Below are positions 36,715-47,201 of a DNA stretch of 64,000 nucleotides, one piece after another. The translations under genes were made by a program, and so were the position numbers. The stretch covers positions 29,456,934-29,520,933 of the forward strand of contig NC_063151.1 in assembly GCF_020921035.1 (NCBI RefSeq). Direction: 5' to 3'. Every line of letters begins with the position of its first letter. Positions within the stretch are counted from its first letter, which is position 1. The notes beneath the pieces were generated by a model that was not told the DNA's origin, searched no databases, and worked only from the letters and a program-made list of their open reading frames with translations. This DNA comes from Rhodamnia argentea. Lineage: Eukaryota > Streptophyta > Magnoliopsida > Myrtales > Myrtaceae.

Positions 36715-37026
36715 TGGTAGCATCAGTAATAACAGCAACATTAGCCCCATAAGCTTTTATGGTTGCCTCGTGCTCACAAGATATAGCAGCATTAGCAGCA
36801 TCGGTCCAAAGAGAGAGAAGATGAAGGTATCCATTTGTGCTTGACTTTGTCATAAGACTATTCTTACTTGTATTTGACTTTGTTTTCACTAATGATACAT
36901 TCTGTGATTCAACCGTAGGTAAAGAGGAAGCTACAAGGACCTCACCATGAGAGTGTCGAAGACGAGCAACTTTTTTATGTATGCAAGAACAACAAGACCA
37001 ACAATACAAACTCTTTTTATTTTACC

Positions 37027-37071
37027 GTTAGTAGATTTTATTTTATTTTTTTGGTCAAACTGTTAGTTGAT
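37027..37071. mobile_element. 25-bp micro-insertion inside the MULE
   Basis: GTTAGTAGAT (37027-37036) and GTTAGTTGAT (37062-37071), 9 of 10 identical, flank a T-rich run followed by GGTCAAACT. On the minus strand this is AGTTTGACC plus an A-rich tail. Being inside the MULE, it is younger than that element. Confidence 0.55.
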
Positions 37072-38629
37072 ATGGATGGGTTTGTTTTGAGAGCATCTTA
37101 AAGTATGTATAGGTAAACTGCGTTGAGAAGATTTATTGTGTTGGGGATGTTTCTCTTTGCCATCATATAATATGGATCAATTCAATTTGAGGAAAATGAG
37201 TCAAGGTTAGTCTCTTTTTGCGCCTTAACTTCAATTTATAGATCGATATTGCTTGGAGCTCATCGAATTGTCATTGGAGAGATCACAACAACATAGTACA
37301 ACATGAATAGCCCACATCACAAAGACAATACAGCTTTATATGACACACAGAAATATCCGCCGAGAATTTTATGTGAGCAATGGCTAGCCACAAAAGAAAC
37401 ATCAACATTGTTGATTCGTGAAGTTCCTTATATATTACTAGTTTACATGGTGCGCAACACGCACAACACTACAAGAAAGAGAAGATAACAAATGAGTTTA
37501 CAAAATAACCTCCCACTGATTATATGTAATGATCACAATCAATCTTATTAAAACCAATCTAAAACACCCAATAAAAGCTTAAAGACTTTACAACCAGGCT
37601 GATGAATTGATGCGAATGTAGTTCTTCTGATTCCACCTCTTTGGTCTAACTCTTGTCTTTTCACCACCACTTAGTCCTTTGGTCAACCTCCAATTCTTCG
37701 TGGCATCTTGCAGTCATACTTCCCTTATTGTCATTTCTGCACTTTCCCTCTTCTCGAATGTTGGCATGAAGTCCGGCAATTGTAGCTCAATTGTGTAGTT
37801 CCACAAGACAGAGCTTGTTTGTTGGCTAGAATGTCTCCTGTTTGCCTTGTGTTTGAGCTCATTGTCCCTATCATATGAGTTCCAAAAGTTGAAATGCTAA
37901 AAAATGTAAGCCCTCTAAGCGGACAAGAGCGTGGTTTTAAACATAAGCTAAACTCACAAATCGATTTTTTTCTTTTCACAAGTTAATTATAGAGGTACAC
38001 TAGAATAAATTGATAGACAAGCCCATGCTAACGGAACCATGTGGTAGACAAACTAAGTCTAATCATTTTCATGTTTCACTCATCGCATGTGAATGGAGTG
38101 AAGCGACTTGAGGCAGATATAAAAGCTGCTGATTTGTCTTATGAAGCAGCATGAGGCGGATATTATTTTAATTGCACTTGATCCGTCTTATGGAGCTACA
38201 ATACCAGCATCCACCATGTGACAATACTTGAACGCAATAGATTTGAGAAATCGCGGGACTCACAAGTATGTACCTGCAATACCATGTTCATGGAAAATAA
38301 ATCCGCGAGTGCAAGGATTACCACGGAAAACACTAAAACAAACTAGCAATCTGTGTATTGCGAGCGGAAGTCACATTAACCGGAAATACGAGGCACAAAA
38401 GTCCCTTCCGAACACGCTCTCAAGCATGAATTTTTCTAAAACTCTAAAATTCCAACAACAACAAAGCACAACATCTGATTAAAGAAAGCATCCGCAATAG
38501 AGATCGATTAGCGGAATGCGACTAAAATACGGTTATGGTTACCCGGCCACCGACCAATGCGAGCACCGGAAGTGCCTCCCAAAGAGACAACCCCTCGCCA
38601 CCATGATTTCCCAAGTGGTGCGACGGGCG

Positions 38630-39317
38630 AGGAGCTAGGAACGAGGAGCAACGGGCGATGAGCGGGCGAGGAGCAGGCGAGTAGCGATCGGCGAGGAGCA
38701 AGCGAGTAGTGATCGGCGAGGAGCGAGGAAGGGGCGAGGAGTAGACGACGAGTGAGGAGGATTGAGCAAGGATCGTCGAGGAATGGGTGACGATTTGGTT
38801 GAGGAGTAATAGGGGAGAGGGGGAAAAAAAGTAAACATCCAAAGAAATAACCTAATCTTAATTCAATTTGGGAATTTTCGTCTTTGTTTTATCTAGTTGT
38901 AAATTTCAGACAAAATTGCCCCTTATTTAATCGTTGGAAAAATGTCCAGCGGTGAACATTTGGTTAGCCAACGAGTTGAGGTCCTTCTTTGAGACTTAGT
39001 TAGCCACTTCGGGTCCTTATTTGAGACACAGTCCACTTTGGATCCTTATTTGAGAAAGTGAATCCACTTTGGGTTCTTTTTTGAAATTTTCCCTTCATTT
39101 AATTCAAGTTTAGAGAAAAGATTTGATATTTTTTTATAATTTATGAACTAAGTTGAATATATTTTAAAAATTAGGAGATCATATTAAATAAATTGAAAGT
39201 TCGAAGATGATATTACGTATTAAGTTAAAGTTCATGGATCATATTAATTAAATTAAAATTTTAAAAATAATATTATATATTAAGCTAAAATTTAGAGACT
39301 ATCCGGGCCAGTTTTCA
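38630..39317 (-). repeat. Right terminal inverted repeat of the MULE
   Basis: Reverse complement of the left repeat with many substitutions; the best conserved part is 38830-39090, where long runs such as CTAACTAAGTCTCAAAGAAG agree exactly with the left copy. Confidence 0.85.
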
Positions 39318-40705
39318 TATTCGCAATGGACACACGATCCATTCAATAATACTTTTCTGGGAAAACAAGGGGCACTCCGTTGGTGTCAACGTCGACCAGG
39401 TCCCACGAGAGCCAAGAGGGGCGCAGGAATTTTCCCACGCCATCGTTTGGTCCCACCGCCGTCGTTAGCTTAATCGTCAAGCTTCCCCCACACGGTGCGA
39501 CGCCGATCCACGAAAGGCCATACATACGGGTTCTCCGCCATGCACCGTCCACGTGCGATTCTCCGATCATCATCATCATCATCACCACCGCCACTATCAC
39601 CAGCTGCAGCGCAGAATCCTCAAGGTAAAAGCAAGCGAAGGTCGTGGCCGTCCACGATCCTTAATCGCTCCCAAGGATCCCACCTTCACCGTCGAAAACG
39701 GTACGCTTCCCGATTCCCTCCGCATTGGCGCCATTTACTAAAAAGGAAGCTTCAGAACGCGACGATCCCCCTTGACTCACGAAAGAAAGCTGAGATTCTG
39801 GCTTTCACTCTATATTTTGACCACACACTCTCTCTCTCTCTCTCTGTGTCTCTGGAGAAAATTCGGAATCGGTGGTTGCTTTTCGTTGATATCGGTCCAC
39901 TAAAATTTGCACAAGTTCCTTCATTTCGTTTTCATGGGAGGAGCTACGTGATTCCAGTTCACGGTTACTTTCGTCACTCTTTTTCTCCTTTTAATTCCCT
40001 GTTTTTTGTTATTTATACTCGAAGTTGATCGATCGAGTCTAGATGCGATCAGAGGTCAAGTACGGTGGTGCGTCTGTTGCTCGTAAGTGCAAAAGTTTCT
40101 TCGCCGATTCACGTTTTTGTTCTGTCGTCTTGTCTGATTAGTGAGGGTTTTGTCACTTTTATGCGTTTGTTTCCGTCACTTGTTTGTTCTTTCTCAATGT
40201 CAGCTCAGCTTTTATCAAAGTAACAAAAAACTTTCCACTTATGTGGTATTTGGCGCTTGTATAATGAGTGGTCACTTGTTGAGTTTGGGTAGATGTAGCG
40301 AATTTGCTCAGTAGAAGGTACTGATACTATCTGGAGGCATGTTCTCATAGCAGTTAGCTCTAGAAATTTCTCTGGTCCTTGAATCCCACTTGCCACAGGC
40401 AGAGGCAACTCAAGGGAGTTAAACATGTTCTGAAGCTGTGTGTTGCTTGTTGGTGCAAGCAGGACCTCAAGTGTGCATCTGTTGATCCAGTGTCAAATTT
40501 TGCAGCAGGACAGTCTGCATAGAGATGGGTAACTTGAGCAATGTACGGATTCCAGTTACATGATTGAATGTCAGTTTTTCCCTTCGATTTGAGGATATCT
40601 GGTTTCATCATTCTTCTGAAATTACCATGATTCCCCAGAGAAATGTATACAATCAAATTGCTCAGTCTCCCTCTTTTCTCACCTAAGAAACTGTGTTTTC
40701 TGCAG
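39318..40705 (+). promoter_or_regulatory. 5' region of the alpha-amylase gene
   Basis: Should contain the promoter, the 5' UTR and the missing first coding exon of AMY2. A (CT)n tract lies at 39828-39846. An ATG at 39540 opens a short Ser/Pro-rich frame ending at a good donor (39624), but its phase does not fit the first recognised amylase exon, so I did not join it. Confidence 0.4.
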
Positions 40706-43700
40706 GGCTATGAGGACAACAACCAGCATACTGATATTGGTAGAGCTTCTTTTTCTTTTGTATCTCTCATGTTTCTAAGATGTTTTCTAATGAGCTTGAC
40801 GTTCAAAGTTAGAAAGGCAATAACTTGAAGCACTGCGAGGAATTTATTCGATGCCATTTAGTAGTTGGAGGTGATAACTAAAGAAACGTTAGTTTCTTAG
40901 TTCTGAAGTATAAATAAAAACCAGTTCAAGAGAGGCGGAGCGGGTATTCAAAATAAGACGAAAATTATTTCTGAACTTATTGTTGGCTAGAGTTTTAGAT
41001 GCATCGAGGTACTTGATTTATGATGTAATTTAATTCCCTGATTTTCCAGGTGCAACAATACGGAGTGGAAGAGAAATCCTTTTTCAGGTGAGCTTCATTG
41101 CAATTTATGGCAATATTAAGTAATCAAGGATATGTTTTTGTTGGATGCCACTTTTGAAAAATAGTCTCGTGGTAATTCAGTTAAAGGAAATGGAACTGAT
41201 CTTGTTCAGACAAAAATGTTCTTCTACCTCACGAAGAAGACTCCAATGAGCATTGAATTTGATTAAGGGGCCATTTGAGAAGGATGTTTTACATGAAGTG
41301 TTGCTGACTAGGTGTCACTTGCAAACTTCATCGTGACATCTAAAAGCTCTGAAAGTCATTGAACTAACCATAGACTATGGCTACAGGCTTTTAACTGGGA
41401 ATCTCATAAGCATGATTGGTGGAGAAATCTAGAGAGAAAAGTGCCTGATGTTGCAAAAGCTGGATTTACTTCAATGTGGCTTCCACCAGCGACTAACTCC
41501 TTTTCACCTGAAGGTTGCACAATAAACATCATGATCCAAAAAATTCCTTTTTGGGATAATAGTCGCCCCCTTACTACTCCTTTACTTCTTTAACAGGTTA
41601 TCTTCCACAGAACTTGTATTCCCTCAATTCGGCATATGGTTCAGAGCATTTGCTAAAGATATTGCTCCAGAAGATGAAGCAATACAAAGTTCGAGCAATG
41701 GCTGATATAGTTATCAACCATCGTATTGGGACCGCTCAAGGATATGGGGGAATGTATAACCGTTATGATGGCATACCGATGGCATGGAATGAACATGCTG
41801 TCACTTCTTGCACTGGTGGATTGGTAATAACACGAGCGATGAACTTCTTATTGGACTAGAATTTTTTTGACGTGTGATGCTCCCGCATCATTATAGAGGA
41901 TGCCTTTGGTAATCCTGTGCATTGTGGCTTTGCTAGAGAAGCCTCTTGGATCAACTAGTGCCAAAAGCGAACTCATAAAACTGCCGGATTCCCATCTTTT
42001 GTCCTTCTTTCAGAAGCATCCTAAATCCTGGATTTAGTGGCCTTTAACATAATGTTTGATGCCCATTATAGTGAATTGTGATTTTCAACTACAGGAATGC
42101 GTAATGGAGTTTCTCACTAATTTGTTTCAGGGTTATAAAAGCACAGGTGACAACTTTGATGGGGCTCCAAATATTGATCATAGCCAACAGTTTGTGCGGA
42201 AAGATCTAATAGGATGGATGCAATGGCTACGATATGCTGGGTTTCAAGACTTCCGTTTTGATTTTGCAAAAGGGTAAATTGCAGTTTGTGCTCATTTATC
42301 TTTCCCATTTTTCCATATCCTCATGGGAGTGCATTCATTTTGTCTGGTTGTTCCATTCAGATATTCACCAAAATATGTCAAAGAGTATATTGAAGGTGCA
42401 AAGCCATTATTTTCTGTTGGTGAATATTGGGACACTTGCAACTATAATGGTAGTGCCTTGGACTACTCTCAAGGTATTTTGCTCTACTGGTGAATATTTA
42501 GACTATCCAGTAAAAAACACGCAGCATTGTTTATGTCATCCTTTTGGTCCTTGTTTTTACTAGCTAGCTGATTGAAGTTTCACCATTAACTTGAGAGTAG
42601 GCCTGTATGCCATACGATTCTTGCCTGCTTCATTTTCGACGGAACTTATCTCTAAACACAGTAACATATCAATGCCTCCTAGTTAACACTAAACGCCCTG
42701 TCATGTGCCTTTAAATGATCCAGATAGTCACAGGCAACGAATTATAAACTGGATTGATGGCACGGGACAGCTTTCTGCTGCATTTGACTTCACAACAAAA
42801 GGAATTCTTCAGGTACATTCTAAGGGTCTGCCTTTCTAAGTGAATGGTTCTAGCTTTGAAAGATATCATCCATGTATTTTAATTTGGTTTTGTCGAGATA
42901 AGTACACACAAACCGTAAGGGAGATTATAACTAGAACAAGGGGTATTGTTCACAAAAATTGAACTATGCTTGTGCTTGTAGGAAGCAGTAAAAGGGCAGT
43001 TTTGGCGTCTGCGTGATTCAAAAGGCAAGCCACCTGGTGTGATGGGATGGTGGCCATCAAGGGCTGTTACCTTCCTTGATAACCACGATACAGGCTCCAC
43101 ACAGGTTCTTTTCTCCTCCCTGGTCTATTGTCGCTTGACTAGTTCCTAGGAAGTTTTTGCTCTCAGACTAGTTACTCTGGTATTTGCTTTTAGTGCATGG
43201 GGTAGCAGTTACATAGCCTCTCCTCTCTTGTTCTCTTGTGGGATCTTCTTATGGACATCAAACATAAGAGCAGATTTAGTTTTCAATTTTTCCAGAATTT
43301 CTCCTCTCATAATGAATGTCTGTAAAAGTCATAAACGTGAGTGTGTGGAACTGACAGCTCAATCTACGATTGACACGAAATTGTTGCCCATTGAGCTAGT
43401 GTTTATTAGCTGAAAATTCCGTGCAAGAACTTTTGTGGTTCCTGTCTGAGTGATTCGTGCTTCCTTGTTGGTATTGATCAAGCTCAATCAATTATCTGGT
43501 TTCTGACTAAGATAGACCTGGTGAAGTTAATAAGAATTTGGGAACGTCAAGATTAAAATGTAGTACACAGTGATTGCAAAATAATCTATCCATTTGTCAC
43601 GTTCTGGACAGAAACTTTTGTTAACTGAGTTGAATGATTTTCGTGACACGCTGTTAATGCAAAAATATAACCATGTTCAGCTGTGAACATGTATGATCAA

Positions 43701-45304
43701 GTTTAATATGATCAAGAGGTCTAATCTTGGCGGAAACTTTAGGAACCGCCTTGAATTACGTGTGCTATGGCAGAATGCTGATAAGAATCTTGATTTATTC
43801 CGGAGATGAATAATCTGCTTATTCCACCACCATATTCTTTTTGCAGGCTCACTGGCCTTTCCCTTCAAATCATATAATGGAGGTGAGTGACGTTGTTGTA
43901 GAACTTGCTCAAGTACTTATAATATCTTTCACAATAAACTTGAAATCTTCTTTCTAGGAAAGGATAAAGAATCTGCTAAGAAGAAATTTTGTGTGGTTAG
44001 TGATTGAGTTGTCCGCATGTGTCACTCGATGCATCAGAATGAATGGGGTGCTCCACTTTATCTGGTGGTACTACATTGCATTTCAGCTCCTTGCCTTAAA
44101 TGTATGTCACCTGCAAATCCTCTAACTCCACTTTAGGCCATTCTTCTTTTTTCAGACTTCATACTCATTTTATCATGATGGCAGTACTTTCGGATATTGT
44201 TGTCTCCAACTCTCCATATATGGTAGCTGCTTGCTGATGTGCGAAAGTTTGCCATAGTTGACAACCTCCTTTTGAAAAAAATAGGCTTAGCTGCCTTGCA
44301 TATATGTGTCGTCGCATGTACTCTCTTTATTCCTCAAGTTTGCCAACCATCTTTAGATTCAGAGCCTTTTTGTCTTTTCCTGTAGTGTCATCTAGCTACA
44401 AGTTTGATGCGGCAAGAGGTTTGCCTCAATTGAGGGACAAGCCATTTTTTCTGTGAGCATGAGAATACTGCATCTTTACTGAATGTGCCTGTGTGCGGGG
44501 CGATGCTTGCTCTTGTTCTGTACCCTGAACGTACCCATCATTGTTTCATGATCAGGAATGACTGATGCGATCATCCCTTAAGTTTCTGATAATTTGCCCA
44601 TCAATTGATGGTTATTTTCCTTGCTCTCATGTTGGATTCATAGACGAGACTGCTGATACTTGCGATGTATAATCAACAAGCAAGTTTGCTATTGAAGTTG
44701 AACCATTCTGGTGTCTGTTAGACATCTGTCGGTTTTATTTTACCCTTCTGTGGAGTAAGAGTGCTCCAAAGCATAGAGTTTTATTTTCTTTGCTGTCAAC
44801 TAATATCATTGAAATTTGTCTCTTTTGTCCCATCCACAATGTTTTAGTAAGTCTATTAGGTACAAGGATGAGAGAATGTTTGGTTTTCCAGCTCAAGCAT
44901 TTTGGCTGAGAAAGTTGTCAAACTCTGCAGGGTTACACATACATACTCACTCATCCAGGAATACCTTGTGTTTTCTATGACCACTTTTATGATTGGGGAA
45001 ACTCTACTCATGACGAAATTGTCAAACTGGTATGATTTGGTACTCTTGGCATCTGCCTATTCGGTTAACCAGTCCTCAAACTAATCATCCTGATTTTCTC
45101 AATTGTCTATAGATGGATATCAGGAGGAATCAAGACATTCACGGCCGATCCCCTGTTACAATTCTGGAAGCTCAGCCAAATCTTTACTCCGCTATGGTCG
45201 GCGAGAAAGTTTGCATGAAGATTGGAGATGGTTCGTGGTGTCCATCTGGCAGGGAGTGGACACTGGCCACATGTGGTCACAGATATGCTGTCTGGCAAAA
45301 GTAA
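40706..45304 (+). CDS. AMY2: Alpha-amylase, AMY2 type (GH13), first exon not located
   Basis: Eleven exons found: 40706-40739, 41050-41087, 41387-41513, 41597-41823, 42131-42273, 42361-42473, 42724-42812, 42982-43104, 43847-43882, 44931-45029 and 45113-45304, joining in frame to 406 residues ending VWQK. The homologue in my memory begins MGY, and exon 40706 begins GY, so only about one residue, the Met, lies in an upstream exon I could not place. GH13 marks are complete: ADIVINH (Asp/His of region I), [12 protein letters not shown] with the nucleophile Asp, FSVGEYWD with the general-acid Glu, and [11 protein letters not shown] with the transition-state Asp. The C-terminal [17 protein letters not shown] is the family 2 beta-domain. 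AMY2 lacks a signal or transit peptide and hydrolyses alpha-1,4-glucans, probably in the cytosol. The 1.05-kb intron 43883-44930 is long; no break found. Confidence 0.94.
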
Positions 45305-45832
45305 TGCTCCTCGTTGCATGCTCTGTTTTCCGTTCGTCTTCATCTTGTTATGGGATAAAAACAGAGAGGTTGGACCAAGAGCTCAAAATTCCCTCGATTA
45401 GCAATACTTCACTAGCATTGTTTAGAAAAGCCCTCCCCACTTCTAATTACCATAAATAACCCAGCTTACTTATCTGGAGTGTAGTTGGTAAGCCCAGGAT
45501 CTGCATCAAGATTTCCAAATTAGTTATATAAATTACTGTGATATGGTTGTGCACTATAGAAACAGCATATAGTTATGACTACTCTGCAGAAATTCGTTCC
45601 CCATCTCCAGTTCTTCTCTGAACCAGCGAACCAGATGCGCAACCAAGTGATTCGAGAGTTTCTTCTGTATAACAAAAACAAGAAAACCCCAAACATTGAA
45701 GACTCACGAACAAATTTCGCAAAATCAACCGTGAATGATCTCATGATCACAAGTATCGGAAAACCCAACGATTTGAATGCGAGGGAAACCAAACATCGAA
45801 CCTCACGAAGGAAATAGAAGTAAGGATATTAA
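45305..45832. other. Spacer downstream of AMY2
   Basis: Presumed amylase 3' UTR followed by anonymous sequence. An 80-codon frame at 45.58-45.82 kb is unlike any protein I know. Confidence 0.45.
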
Positions 45833-47201
45833 GGCTGTGTATGGTAATGTTTCTGTTCTCGGAATAACTTTTGGAACAAAAATACTTTTTTCTATTTTTG
45901 TTCTCGGCAATGATTTTTGGGAACAGAAATGCGTTTGGTAATCGCAAAAAAAATTCTGTTCCTGAAACAAAATAAAGAACATAATGTGTTTGGTAACTGT
46001 ATAAAGTTTCTGTTCCCGAAAAAAAAAAAAAAGGAAACGTGTTGGGTGACTACAAAAAAATTGTTCCTAATTTTTTCATTTAATTAAGGGGACCATATAT
46101 ATATTAAGATGTATTTATCTTTTTAACTTACTAAATCAAATTAAATCTCATTTGTTCAATTTACTAAATCAAATTAGACCAATATTATATATATAAGTAA
46201 TTTATGCACGATTTATCAAATTACAATATGGATAAGATCAACTATAAAATAAAATAAAAAAACCGAAAGAGAAGACGAATTAGAATTGGACAACGAGAAC
46301 ATCAAATATGTTTTCCATAGATATGAAAAATTACAATTATGAGTCACACGTGAATGTTCCCAAATAGTTAAAAATATGATTACCTTTAAATAGGAACTCC
46401 TAGAAAAATATTAATTGCACTTTGAGTAAAATCGGGGACTAAAATGAAAAATATTTGTGCATTTAGGTCCTTTTGGTTCAATTGTGAAATTTCTCCAAAC
46501 ATGAGGACTGAAATGAGATGCAGGGTATCAAAGTCTCATGTCATGACTCTAAAAGTAAAAATGATTTAAAATGAAATTTTTTAGTCAATTTAGGATTATG
46601 TTCAATGAAGAGGCATGTGGTCTCAAACTGAATTTTTAAAACTTTAAGAGGCCAAAATGAAAAAGGAATTAAAATAAAAATATGGACTATTTTTGCGCAT
46701 TTTTTTGACCACGAATACTATTTTTCCTGATTTTCGGCTATTTTTATAATTAAAATAAATCCGAAAAATGTAAAAAATTACGAAAAATATTTTTTATTCA
46801 AAAATTGGTTTCTAAGGCTAGGCCCAAGCTTCCAAGGTTGATTTTGTAATTTTATGAATTTTTTTGGTATTTTAAATTAATTTTCTAAAATAAAATGATA
46901 AAAAATTAGGTGTCGACATCGTACAAGAACAAAAAAAAAGAGAGAATGTGTTCAAAAAATAAAATTGTTCCTAATTATTTCTAAAAAAATGTTCCAAATG
47001 TGTTTCTAAAAAGTGTTTCGAGAGTACAGAAGTAAGTTTTTTTTGTTTCTTGTTTCTGCTCCAAAAGTGTTTCCGTTTTTTAAAAGTGTTTCCGGAACAC
47101 TTTTGAAACACTTTTTTACCATACACGTTTTTATTTCCAAAGTGTTCTGCAAACACTTTGGGAATAAAAACACTTTTTCTAAAGCATTATCATACTCAGC
47201 C
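45833..47201. mobile_element. Non-autonomous PIF/Harbinger (Tourist-like) element, 1.37 kb
   Basis: Flanked by TAA at 45830-45832 and TAA at 47202-47204, the three-base duplication typical of PIF/Harbinger. The ends are inverted repeats: GGCTGTGTATGGTAATGTTT on the left and GGCTGAGTATGATAATGCTT on the other strand at the right, 17 of 20 identical. Both ends carry repeated subterminal words (TTTCTGTTC, GTGTTTGGTAAC on the left; AAGTGTTT, GGAACACTTT on the right). The interior is AT-rich with no transposase. Confidence 0.8.

Larger units (their letters stand above)
33214..39317 (+). mobile_element. Complete but decayed Mutator-like element (MULE), 6.1 kb
   Basis: Bounded by a 9-bp target duplication, CATTCGTAA (33205-33213) and TATTCGCAA (39318-39326), 7 of 9 identical. 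Nine bases is the Mutator-type length. Both ends reach the shared word GTCTCTAAA after exactly 18 bases, which supports the boundaries. The long terminal inverted repeats run about 33214-33870 and 38630-39317. The interior encodes a plus-strand MURA/MuDR-type transposase relic (34671-36714). The region 36.7-38.6 kb has no clear gene. A younger micro-insertion sits inside at 37027-37071. Decay of duplication, repeats and coding frame says the copy is old and can no longer move by itself. Confidence 0.9.

Noticed and set aside
36698-37009. 103-codon minus-strand frame inside the MULE
   Set aside because: No family match; it lies antisense over the end of the transposase remnant and following non-coding sequence.
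39553-39741. Frame with a His run (HHHHHHH)
   Set aside because: It comes from a CAT trinucleotide repeat, lacks ATG and does not connect to the amylase exons.
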